A stretch of DNA of 12,314 nucleotides from Erysipelotrichia bacterium (GTDB taxonomy: Bacteria > Bacillota_I > Bacilli_A > Erysipelotrichales > Erysipelotrichaceae), in NCBI GenBank assembly GCA_009929095.1, contig SABF01000026.1, forward strand, positions 1 to 12,314. The letters are read 5' to 3'. The position numbers and the translations under genes are program-made. Of this stretch, positions 6,662-12,314 are shown in pieces. The notes under the pieces were generated by a model. It was not told the origin of the DNA, did not search any database, and worked only from the letters and a program-made list of their open reading frames with translations. The first letter of the stretch is position 1. Every line of letters begins with the position of its first letter.

Positions 6662-7420
6662 ATGAAAAAAATTATGACTGTTCTTCTGGTGATCATGCTG
6701 GCATTGCTTGGCCTGTCTGTGTACAGTTACTTGACAGATGGTCAGCGAGCAGCTGCTCAGGCAACCCCCACACCGACGGCAGTGTCTACGCCTACACCGA
6801 CAGCTGTTCCGAAACCTACTCCGGATTTCACAAGCCCGGACAGTCTGCTGATTGTTGCGAATAAAACACATCGTCTTCCGGAAGGATATGTTCCGGAGGA
6901 TCTGACCTGGTCCGTTGACTGCGGCACCGGGGCCTGTTATATGAGAGAGCCGGCAGCGATCGCACTGCAGGGAATGTTTGCGGCCGCATCGAATGATGGT
7001 GTCAATCTGACTCTGCTGTCAGCCTATCGCTCCGAAGAATATCAAGCTCAGCTGTATAACGGCTATGTGGCATCCTACGGAACTGAACGAGCTGATCGAA
7101 TCAGCTCACGACCGGGATATTCGGATCATCAGACCGGACTGGCTGCTGATATTGGATCTTCGGTCAATCCTGCTGCTGATCTGAACGCGGAAGAATTCAA
7201 GGCAACGGATGAAGGACAGTGGCTGTATCAGCACGCCCATGAATATGGATTTATCGAACGATATCCGGATGGCAAGGAAGAAATTACTGGCTATGGATTT
7301 GAATCCTGGCACTTCCGTTACGTGGGAACAGATATCGCATCAGCGATCTATGCTGTTGATCCGGATGAAACATTTGAAGAATACTTCAATGTCTCCGGTG
7401 GCACCGCTTACGCTGAATAA
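6662..7420 (+). CDS. VanY/LdcB-like zinc D-alanyl carboxypeptidase, membrane-anchored
   Basis: The product is 252 residues. Residues 1-24 form a single N-terminal anchor or uncleaved signal, followed by a Pro/Thr wall-spanning linker with repeated PTPTAV units (about 35-55). The peptidase domain begins at LLIVANKTHRLPEGY. The M15B motifs are present: SAYRSEEYQ, SDHQTGLAAD with zinc ligands His156 and Asp163, and ESWHFRYVG with Glu214 and zinc ligand His217. It should trim the terminal D-Ala from peptidoglycan stem peptides outside the cell. D,D- and L,D-carboxypeptidases of this family cannot be separated by eye; similarity to LdcB/DacB types makes L,D activity possible. GGAGG (6649-6653) lies 8 bases before the ATG. 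It is the second gene of the queT transcript and ends at a strong terminator. Confidence 0.9.
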   Translation: MKKIMTVLLVIMLALLGLSVYSYLTDGQRAAAQATPTPTAVSTPTPTAVPKPTPDFTSPDSLLIVANKTHRLPEGYVPEDLTWSVDCGTGACYMREPAAIALQGMFAAASNDGVNLTLLSAYRSEEYQAQLYNGYVASYGTERADRISSRPGYSDHQTGLAADIGSSVNPAADLNAEEFKATDEGQWLYQHAHEYGFIERYPDGKEEITGYGFESWHFRYVGTDIASAIYAVDPDETFEEYFNVSGGTAYAE

Positions 7421-7428
7421 AAAAAGAT

Positions 7429-7460
7429 ACGCAGGAGCTTATGCTTCTGCGTTTTGTTTT
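7429..7460. terminator. Bidirectional intrinsic terminator between the carboxypeptidase and second cyclase genes
   Basis: ACGCAGGAGC (7429-7438) pairs with GCTTCTGCGT (7443-7452) around a TTAT loop, a 10-bp stem with one G-U pair. It is followed by TTTTGTTTT on the + strand and, on the - strand, by ATCTTTTTTT. The stop codon of the - strand cyclase (7439-7441) lies in the loop, so the 3' end of that gene forms one arm. Confidence 0.85.
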
Positions 7461-8611
7461 ATTATCTGTTTTTTGGAAAGATACAGATTATGATCTGCTT
7501 TGCTCAGCAGTGCATTCATCGACAGATTCATTTCATCTGACCAGGCAATGCCAACACTGGCATGAAGTTCAAACGATGTGCTGTGTTCCTTGTTAAACAG
7601 ATTCATAGCAGTGTTCAGAGTTTGTTTCATGATCTGCATGTCTTCTTCCTTCACATTGGTGCGGATTACAGCAAATTCATCACCGCCGTATCGGGAGATG
7701 AATATATCATTGATGGCAAATGACTGTTTCAAAAGAGCGGAGCATATAATCAATGCTTTGTCGCCGACTGCATGGCCGCAGGAATCATTGAGTGACTTGA
7801 AATGATCAATATCCAGCATCATCATTCCGACTCCGATACTTTTTCTTTTGAGATCATTTTCCAGTGCAAGCATATATCGCTGCAGTGATCCCCGATTATT
7901 CAATCCGGTCAGAGGATCCTGCAGTATTCGGTGATTCTTGCTGAGAAGATTCATGGCCAGGATAGAAACTGCACCAAAGGGAATAACGAAGGAAAAACCC
8001 TTCAGACATAACTGCAGAATACCGCCGGCAAAGATTGGAATCATCAGATATGCCTGAAACATAAGATCATCTCTGCGATCAGGAATTGATTCATGCCTGG
8101 CACGGAGAAAAGATAGAACAGAAGCGTAAATAATCAGAATGATTTCCACTCCGGAGGCAAGCACTGTAAACAGTGTCGACTGATACCGATTGGCCGAATC
8201 AACGGAAAACATAATGTTATACATCGGAGTCAGAAACAGCAGTACGGCAAGAAAGCATATTGCTATTGCAGTGATTTTCCTGCTTTTTGCACGAAGCACA
8301 CTGCGGTTAAGCTGATAGCGTACATACAGCATCCAGAGAAGAAAGCAGAGGAATTGCATCATCAGGAAAATGATATTAAAGAAGTAAACTGCACCTCTGG
8401 CAACACTTCCTGGAACACCGTCAAAGATCCAGGTGAACATATCAGCCAGAGAATACACAATGCAGGATAATTCAAATGATGAGAACAGAATCATGTCATA
8501 AGTGTGTTCAAAAATTCTTCTGTCATCCAGAAACAGCACAGCGATTAAGACGGCAGAAAACAGGTCTGTACCAATATTCAGGAAATGAGCACTTTCAAGC
8601 AGTCCAATCAT
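7439..8611 (-). CDS. Seven-helix membrane GGDEF diguanylate cyclase (second of a tandem pair)
   Basis: The product is 390 residues. The N-terminal 225 or so residues contain about seven membrane helices; a cytoplasmic GGDEF domain follows, opening with QDPLTGLNNRGSLQRY. Metal and GTP sites are intact: LDIDHFKSLNDSCGHAVGD (Asp267) and RYGGDEF (GGDEF at 309-313), so it should make c-di-GMP from GTP. The RxxD inhibitory site expected just before the signature is absent (IFIS). ATG 8611 is chosen over a TTG at 8626: it gives a 4-bp ATGA overlap with the upstream cyclase stop, and then GGDEF falls at the same residue number in both proteins. Only a weak GAGAG precedes it, so translation may depend on coupling. 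The helical domain is probably a sensor of unknown signal. Confidence 0.88.
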   Translation of the reverse strand: MIGLLESAHFLNIGTDLFSAVLIAVLFLDDRRIFEHTYDMILFSSFELSCIVYSLADMFTWIFDGVPGSVARGAVYFFNIIFLMMQFLCFLLWMLYVRYQLNRSVLRAKSRKITAIAICFLAVLLFLTPMYNIMFSVDSANRYQSTLFTVLASGVEIILIIYASVLSFLRARHESIPDRRDDLMFQAYLMIPIFAGGILQLCLKGFSFVIPFGAVSILAMNLLSKNHRILQDPLTGLNNRGSLQRYMLALENDLKRKSIGVGMMMLDIDHFKSLNDSCGHAVGDKALIICSALLKQSFAINDIFISRYGGDEFAVIRTNVKEEDMQIMKQTLNTAMNLFNKEHSTSFELHASVGIAWSDEMNLSMNALLSKADHNLYLSKKQIIKQNAEA

Positions 8612-9798
8612 TCGGGTCTCTCGCAATTTTTTACCAATTCTATACGGCTGAGTCGCTTTGATGCATAAAGATTGCGGTCTGCTATTCGCATGAGTTCATT
8701 CAGTGAAGTATATTGAAGCATTTCAGTATAAGCACTGCCAATGCTTGCCTTCAGCTGAATGGGGAATTTATTGTCTCTGTTCCTTTGGTCGATAGAGTCA
8801 GAAATATTTATCTCTAGCTGTTTCAATTCCTGACATGAAATATCCTCTGCAATGATGGTAAATTCATCACCGCCATAGCGGCACATGAAGCATCTGCTGT
8901 TCTTGCATGCCTGGCGTATGGCATCCGCAAATACGATCAGTGCCTGATCACCGACCGGATGCCCGCAGCTGTCGTTGATATTCTTGAAATGATCCACATC
9001 GATCATCAGTACACCGAAGGAGGACGTCTGTTTCTTTGAATCTTCACTGCATACCAGGATATAGCGATCCATAGCTCCGCGATTATTCAGTCCGGTAAGA
9101 GCATCCTGAAGGATCTTCTGCCCTTTCAGATTAAGATCAACGATCAGGATAGACAGCGTACCGAAAGGAATTAGCAGACTGATTCCGAATAGGAAGAACT
9201 GCAGCAGTCCGCCGATCAGGATGGGAATAATGAATACGGACAGCGTCAAGCATTCATTCCTGCGATCCGGAAGAATCTCTTTGTTTCGCTGCTTCAGTGC
9301 ATTGAATGAACTTATCAGCAGCAAAGTGATCTGAAACATTGACATCACATCTGTCCAATTGGTGCGATGGTAGTAATTATTGATATCTATCGTAAAGAAG
9401 ATTTTATGCTGCGGTGTCATAATCAGCAGAATCGCAACCAGTAAGAACGGAAATAAAAACCAGCACTTCTGTGTGCTGTTCAAGGTGGTCTTATGCAGTC
9501 GGTAGTCAGTATAAAGGAGCCAGATGCCAAAAGAGAGAGTTTCCAGCATCATGAAGCAGATATTGGCAATATAGACAAATGTTCTCGCGGCCGGTCCGGC
9601 AGTTCCATTGAACATCCACGAAAAAATATCAAATATGGCACATAACATGAACAGGGACAGAACATCAGAAAAAAGGACCATGTCATATGTCTGAGCGGTA
9701 TTTTTCCGGTTACTCCAGTAAATCACTGATAAAACAACCAATGAAAATACATTGATACCGATGTTGAAAAGATATGTTCCAGTCACTAGTTCAGTCAT
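8608..9798 (-). CDS. Seven-helix membrane GGDEF diguanylate cyclase (first of a tandem pair)
   Basis: The product is 396 residues, a paralogue of the following gene: about seven membrane helices in the first 220 residues, then a GGDEF domain (QDALTGLNNRGAMDRY, IDVDHFKNINDSCGHPVGD with Asp267, RYGGDEF with GGDEF at 309-313). The catalytic residues are intact and the RxxD inhibitory site is missing (RCFM). Shared blocks with its partner in the membrane part include LFNIG/FLNIG, TYDMVLFS, FSWMFNG, PDRR and the IPFG..SIL helix, which points to tandem duplication of the whole gene. ATG 9798 is chosen because it aligns with the partner's start without gaps; the frame stays open to an ATG at 9861, but that adds 21 residues with no counterpart. 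No Shine-Dalgarno precedes 9798, and a promoter ends about 12 bases upstream. Confidence 0.85.
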   Translation of the reverse strand: MTELVTGTYLFNIGINVFSLVVLSVIYWSNRKNTAQTYDMVLFSDVLSLFMLCAIFDIFSWMFNGTAGPAARTFVYIANICFMMLETLSFGIWLLYTDYRLHKTTLNSTQKCWFLFPFLLVAILLIMTPQHKIFFTIDINNYYHRTNWTDVMSMFQITLLLISSFNALKQRNKEILPDRRNECLTLSVFIIPILIGGLLQFFLFGISLLIPFGTLSILIVDLNLKGQKILQDALTGLNNRGAMDRYILVCSEDSKKQTSSFGVLMIDVDHFKNINDSCGHPVGDQALIVFADAIRQACKNSRCFMCRYGGDEFTIIAEDISCQELKQLEINISDSIDQRNRDNKFPIQLKASIGSAYTEMLQYTSLNELMRIADRNLYASKRLSRIELVKNCERPE

Positions 9799-9809
9799 TA
9801 AGCACGTAT

Positions 9810-9839
9810 AATATAAGGGATAACTAATAGGAATAGCAA
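9810..9839 (-). promoter_or_regulatory. Candidate promoter of the tandem cyclase operon, giving a nearly leaderless mRNA
   Basis: On the - strand TTGCTA (9834-9839) is followed after 18 bp by TATATT (9810-9815, 5 of 6 to the -10 consensus). The predicted start is near 9803, about five bases before ATG 9798. This would explain the missing Shine-Dalgarno sequence. Confidence 0.45.
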
Positions 9840-9883
9840 CCAGAAGCTGAATAATCGGCATGGTTGCGGTTCACAATCCGCAA

Positions 9884-9923
9884 TGCAATAATTGCAATAA
9901 CAGACGGCAGATCGCGGATCTGC
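9884..9923 (+). promoter_or_regulatory. Candidate extended -10 promoter and palindromes upstream of the SIS-domain gene
   Basis: TGCAATAAT (9884-9892) is an extended -10 box, with a weak TTGCGG 17 bp upstream of its hexamer (9864-9869). It lies within the 13-bp palindrome TGCAATAATTGCA (9884-9896), a possible operator. A second inverted repeat, GCAGATC-GCG-GATCTGC (9907-9923), lies in the predicted 46-nt leader just before the ribosome binding site and could be an operator or an RNA hairpin. Confidence 0.4.
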
Positions 9924-9944
9924 ATACATCATGAGGAGAATACT

Positions 9945-10703
9945 ATGACCATCTATTCAAATGAAGCACATCCGGAGGAAATTTTAAAAATTTACGGAGA
10001 TATTCTGACGGCCAAGATTCAGAAAATTCAGCAGGAAGAATGCAGAGAAGTAACACATGCCGCAGAAATACTCACTGCTGCAATCAGAGCGGGGAGAAAG
10101 ATATATTTCTTTGGAACCGGTCATTCGTTTATGATGTCGCAGGAAGTCTATGCAAGAGCCGGCGGCTATGCCGGCACTTCCATGATTCCGATTCTTATGC
10201 CGGAACTCAACAGTGCCAGCCATCTTACCAAGAGCACTGCAATCGAGCGTCTTCCGGAATATGCTGACATCATCATGAATACCTATCCGTTTCAGGAGGG
10301 TGACGCAATTATTATGACCTCAAATTCCGGAAGAAATGGATTAATTGTGGAACTTGCATTAAGACTGAAGAAACTGGGCGTGCATGTTATTGCCGTGACA
10401 TCACCGAATGAAAAGCTCATAAGCAGACACTCCAGCGGAAAGAAACTGTGTGATATTGCCGAAGCTGTTTTGAACAATCAGACAGAATATGGCGATGTAT
10501 CGATTACCCTGACGAATGGGATCCCAACCGGTCCGACCTCCACAATCATCAGTGCGTATCTGATTGATGCCATGATGACAGAGTTCATGCAGATGTGCAT
10601 CAGCCAGAATATCGAGTGTCCGATCTTTGAATCCAGTAATATTGATGGCGGTGATCAGCATAATCGAGCATATTTTGAAGCACTGCTCAACAGCAGACGA
10701 TAA
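9945..10703 (+). CDS. SIS-domain sugar-phosphate-binding protein (COG4821/UPF0309-like)
   Basis: The product is 252 residues and consists mainly of one SIS domain, the fold of sugar-phosphate isomerases, deaminases and the MurNAc-6-phosphate etherase. Visible elements are IYFFGTGHSFMMSQE (53-67) with the phosphate-binding GTGHS, MTSNSGRNGL (124-133) with TSNSG, and SRHSSGKKL (160-168). These match the COG4821/UPF0309 group, whose members are annotated only as probable phosphosugar-binding proteins. The start is ATG 9945, 6 bases after GAGGAG (9933-9938); the frame stays open to 9864, but the sequence between is a promoter region. The gene seems to be transcribed alone, with palindromes around its promoter that suggest control by a sugar-responsive regulator. 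Substrate and reaction are unknown. Confidence 0.87.
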   Translation: MTIYSNEAHPEEILKIYGDILTAKIQKIQQEECREVTHAAEILTAAIRAGRKIYFFGTGHSFMMSQEVYARAGGYAGTSMIPILMPELNSASHLTKSTAIERLPEYADIIMNTYPFQEGDAIIMTSNSGRNGLIVELALRLKKLGVHVIAVTSPNEKLISRHSSGKKLCDIAEAVLNNQTEYGDVSITLTNGIPTGPTSTIISAYLIDAMMTEFMQMCISQNIECPIFESSNIDGGDQHNRAYFEALLNSRR

Positions 10704-10803
10704 AGACAGCAGGGTTCACTGTGCAGTTTTGATTTCAGTCGAAAAGAATCCTGCATCAAAGCAGAATTCAATTTTTTGAGATTTCGGACTGCTTATGGGA
10801 ATA

Positions 10804-10812
10804 TGCTATAAT
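10804..10812 (+). promoter_or_regulatory. Extended -10 promoter immediately upstream of tmk (leaderless start predicted)
   Basis: TGCTATAAT is a full-consensus extended -10 box (TATAAT at 10807-10812). The start of transcription expected 7 bases later falls on 10819-10820, the A of the tmk ATG. No -35 of note is present. There is no Shine-Dalgarno sequence between the box and the ATG, in agreement with a leaderless message. Confidence 0.65.
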
Positions 10813-10819
10813 TTTCAGC

Positions 10820-11455
10820 ATGGAACAGGGAAAATTCATAACATTTGAAGGACCGGATGGAAGCGGAAAGACAACCGTAAGTACAGCCGTTGTCACAAGG
10901 CTGAAAGAAGAAGGACGCCAGGTGCTTCTGACAAGAGAACCAGGCGGTTCGCGGATCGCCGAGGAAATCCGGGATATCATTCTGAATCCGACTAATACTG
11001 AAATGGATGCCAGGACTGAGGCACTGCTTTACGCTGCGCAGCGCCGCCAGCATTTGGTCGAAATTGTACTTCCGGCACTGGCTCATGGCATCAATGTCAT
11101 CAGCGACCGGTTTGTCGACAGCTCGCTTGCTTACCAGGGCTGCGGCAGAGAACTCGGAATGGAAGAGGTCATGGCAATCAATCAGTTTGCCATTGAGGGA
11201 CACATGCCATGCCGTACTATATTTCTGGACATTCCTGCAGAACTTGGACTGGAACGCATACATCGTGAGCGAGCAGTGCTGGACCGGCTTGACCAGGAAG
11301 ACCTCGCTTTTCATAAGAAAGTATTCAAGGGCTATCAAGAGGTCATTCAGAAATATCTGGAACGCATGATTATCATCGACGCATCCCGCAGCCGTGAAGA
11401 GGTCATCGAAGACTCCTATCAGGCTGTGAAGGGAGTTCTCGATGGCACACGCTGA
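10820..11455 (+). CDS. tmk: Thymidylate kinase (dTMP kinase)
   Basis: The product is 211 residues, the normal family length. It phosphorylates dTMP to dTDP with ATP, an essential step in making dTTP. The P-loop is GPDGSGKTT (11-19), the substrate motif is TREPGGS (38-44), and the DRF motif is at 96-98 (ISDRFVDSS). The lid region around HRERAVLDRLDQED is basic. The P-loop is of the GxxGSGKTT kind found in the Gram-positive form. The ATG at 10820 begins 8 bases after the -10 box and lacks a Shine-Dalgarno sequence. The end overlaps the start of a holB-like frame by 14 bases, the usual order of these genes in Firmicutes. Confidence 0.95.
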   Translation: MEQGKFITFEGPDGSGKTTVSTAVVTRLKEEGRQVLLTREPGGSRIAEEIRDIILNPTNTEMDARTEALLYAAQRRQHLVEIVLPALAHGINVISDRFVDSSLAYQGCGRELGMEEVMAINQFAIEGHMPCRTIFLDIPAELGLERIHRERAVLDRLDQEDLAFHKKVFKGYQEVIQKYLERMIIIDASRSREEVIEDSYQAVKGVLDGTR

Positions 11456-11699
11456 TAGCGGACAGAGCGCTGCTGATCTTAAGAAACAGAAAGCACTGGC
11501 AGAAGCAGAAAATGAAGAGAGTCAGCAGAGAGAACGGCATCGCAGTGAACGCCGGCTGTTTTATCGTCTTCTGCAGGAATATGAAGCAGTTCCATTTCTG
11601 GCACTGGATCGAGCACTGAAGCAGAACAGCATATCTCATGCATCGTCCGCGCAATGCATCTTATCTCCCATTGTGCCCTGTTGCACATCCTCAGCTTGA
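11442..11699 (+). pseudogene. holB-like 5' fragment (DNA polymerase III delta' subunit), truncated at a junction
   Basis: The frame starts at ATG 11442, 6 bases after AAGGGAG (11429-11435), a strong Shine-Dalgarno sequence inside tmk. It encodes a charged N-terminal stretch (KKQKALAEAENEE) and then FLALDRALKQNSISHA, which resembles the A-x-x-x-N-R-L-S-H-A-Y-L-F entry to the ATPase domain of HolB. After Ala67 (codon at 11640-11642) the expected YLF and P-loop are missing and the frame continues to 11699 through sequence that is thyX on the other strand. It is therefore a gene start cut by a junction at about 11638-11646. The position after tmk fits holB. The N-terminal stretch before the match is longer than usual, so the assignment is moderate; no functional clamp-loader subunit can come from it. 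Confidence 0.55.
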
Positions 11700-12180
11700 A
11701 GAAATTGCGAAGGGCGCGTGCATTCATCGTAACAACGATGTTTGTACAGGTCGCACTGGGAACAATGTACCTAGCGTCCTCTTCGGGGATACCGAGCTCA
11801 ATCAGGGTATTATATGCTTCCTTGCACGCACCCATTATCGAATCGAATATCTCCTCTGCTTCATCTCCCATATCCTTGACAGATTTGGGTACGACATACC
11901 CATCTTCAATCCCCGCATATCTTTGGCTTTGCTGAGAGTATGATGCAACTCTGTGCCTGATTAGCTGGTGCGAACACACTCTTGAAATGCCCTCTATCGA
12001 GAAAGTATAGCTTGCGTGCTCCAGCACACTTTCATGTCCCGACTTGATGGCGTTGATAAGCGCTGACTTACATTCTGTATTCTTTATCTGCGACGCTCCA
12101 TCTTCCGAATAGCAACTCTTTGCGCATATTTCGCATAAATCCTCAGCATCGCCAGTATACGATAGCAGTGTAACTCTCAT
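11479..12180 (-). CDS. thyX: Flavin-dependent thymidylate synthase, 3'-truncated
   Basis: ThyX makes dTMP from dUMP using FAD, NADPH and methylene-tetrahydrofolate. From ATG 12180 the first 180 residues fit the family: MRVTLLSYT, SGHESVLEHASYTF, the signature RHRVASYSQQSQRY (75-88), and RMCNRAQWEIR (164-174). From about residue 181 to the stop at 11479-11481 the sequence loses family likeness; these 50 or so residues are the antisense of the holB-like fragment and tmk-distal DNA. The normal C-terminus, which usually includes a glycine/cysteine-rich GP-C segment, is absent. Nine of 12 arginine codons before the break are AGA or AGG, against 4 of 19 that I count in tmk. A TTG at 12220-12222 extends the frame but has no counterpart in the family. 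No Shine-Dalgarno precedes 12180. Confidence 0.8.
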   Translation of the reverse strand: MRVTLLSYTGDAEDLCEICAKSCYSEDGASQIKNTECKSALINAIKSGHESVLEHASYTFSIEGISRVCSHQLIRHRVASYSQQSQRYAGIEDGYVVPKSVKDMGDEAEEIFDSIMGACKEAYNTLIELGIPEEDARYIVPSATCTNIVVTMNARALRNFFKLRMCNRAQWEIRCIARTMHEICCSASVLDPVPEMELLHIPAEDDKTAGVHCDAVLSADSLHFLLLPVLSVS

Positions 12181-12225
12181 AGAGTCTGATATGATTTTGA
12201 ATATAAATAGGTTATCTAACAACCC

Positions 12226-12314
12226 TTAAATACAATATTTGCGATGTGTACACATGTATTCGATAAATGATGGTACATTGGTTCCGAGAAGAATGACCAC
12301 GCACAGCTCAGGGT
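12226..12314 (-). CDS. Possible C-terminal fragment of an unidentified protein at the right edge
   Basis: On the - strand a frame is open from the window edge to TAA at 12226-12228, 28 codons, including VVILLGTNVPSFIEYM, which reads like a protein. Another - strand frame is also open over most of the stretch, so the evidence is weak. If real, the gene lies upstream of thyX on the same strand. No family can be assigned. Confidence 0.2.
   Translation of the reverse strand, partial: PELCVVILLGTNVPSFIEYMCTHRKYCI

Noticed and set aside
9799..9861. 21-residue N-terminal extension of the first cyclase
   Set aside because: It has no counterpart in the paralogue, no ribosome binding site, and contains the predicted promoter.
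9864..9944. 27-residue N-terminal extension of the SIS protein
   Set aside because: The ATG at 9945 has GAGGAG at the right distance; the extension holds a promoter and palindromes instead of protein-like sequence.
10709..10754. Long-range stem GCAGGGTTC/GAATCCTGC after the SIS gene
   Set aside because: The 9-bp stem has a 28-base loop and no T-run after it, so it is a poor terminator; the gap before tmk has no clear terminator.
10793..11338. Open frame of 181 codons on the - strand
   Set aside because: It is antisense to tmk, which has all kinase motifs.
11638..11943. Open frames of about 100 codons on the + strand
   Set aside because: They are antisense to the conserved part of thyX and lack ribosome binding sites.
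12181..12222. Start of thyX at TTG 12222
   Set aside because: Family members begin at the MRVTLLSYT-like segment; the extra 14 residues have no counterpart and no ribosome binding site.
12244..12255. 12-bp palindrome ATGTGTACACAT
   Set aside because: Short, single, at the window edge and not linked to any start; it could be an operator but nothing supports it.

Overview
The window looks like chromosomal DNA of a low-to-moderate GC Firmicute. An anaerobic gut or oral member of the Erysipelotrichales is a guess from gene content and style: a queT with a preQ1-I leader, a VanY/LdcB-like peptidase, GGDEF/EAL proteins, and tmk followed at once by a holB-like start. I could not run a taxonomic search. 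Ribosome binding sites of the GGAGG type precede most genes, and several intrinsic terminators are visible. I see no rRNA, tRNA, insertion sequence, prophage gene or CRISPR array.

Layout from the left. The window opens inside an unidentified gene (+). It converges on a DNPH1/Rcl-type deoxynucleotide N-hydrolase (-). That gene diverges from a Nudix ADP-ribose pyrophosphatase (+), which overlaps an S9 prolyl-oligopeptidase-family peptidase (+) by ATGA. The two divergent starts share a perfect 12-bp inverted repeat that contains both ribosome binding sites, with overlapping -10 boxes between the arms. A bidirectional terminator separates the peptidase from a convergent small lipoprotein (-). After a 342-bp intergenic stretch comes a receiver-GGDEF-EAL protein (+). 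Its receiver and GGDEF sites are degenerate but its EAL site is intact, so it is probably a c-di-GMP phosphodiesterase. Next is a promoter and a preQ1-I riboswitch in front of queT (+) and a D,D/L,D-carboxypeptidase (+). A bidirectional terminator follows, then two tandem, overlapping seven-helix membrane diguanylate cyclases (-). Divergent from them lies a SIS-domain sugar-phosphate protein (+), followed by thymidylate kinase tmk (+).

The right end is abnormal. A holB-like reading frame starts inside the end of tmk with a good ribosome binding site, but it loses resemblance to HolB after about 67 codons. On the opposite strand a convincing thyX also loses its family C-terminus, at the same place: an ATGCAT palindrome at 11638-11643. 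Both genes are cut at one point. The thyX side also differs in arginine codon use and has no Shine-Dalgarno sequence. The simplest readings are a chimeric assembly or library join, or a real recombination junction with foreign DNA.

Themes. Three genes between 4322 and 9798 make or break c-di-GMP. Three others handle nucleotides or nucleotide-like compounds (DNPH1, Nudix, Tmk, with ThyX beyond the junction). Several promoters lie unusually close to the start codon, so very short or leaderless transcripts are predicted for tmk and the first cyclase. I found no clearly new multi-gene defence or mobile system.
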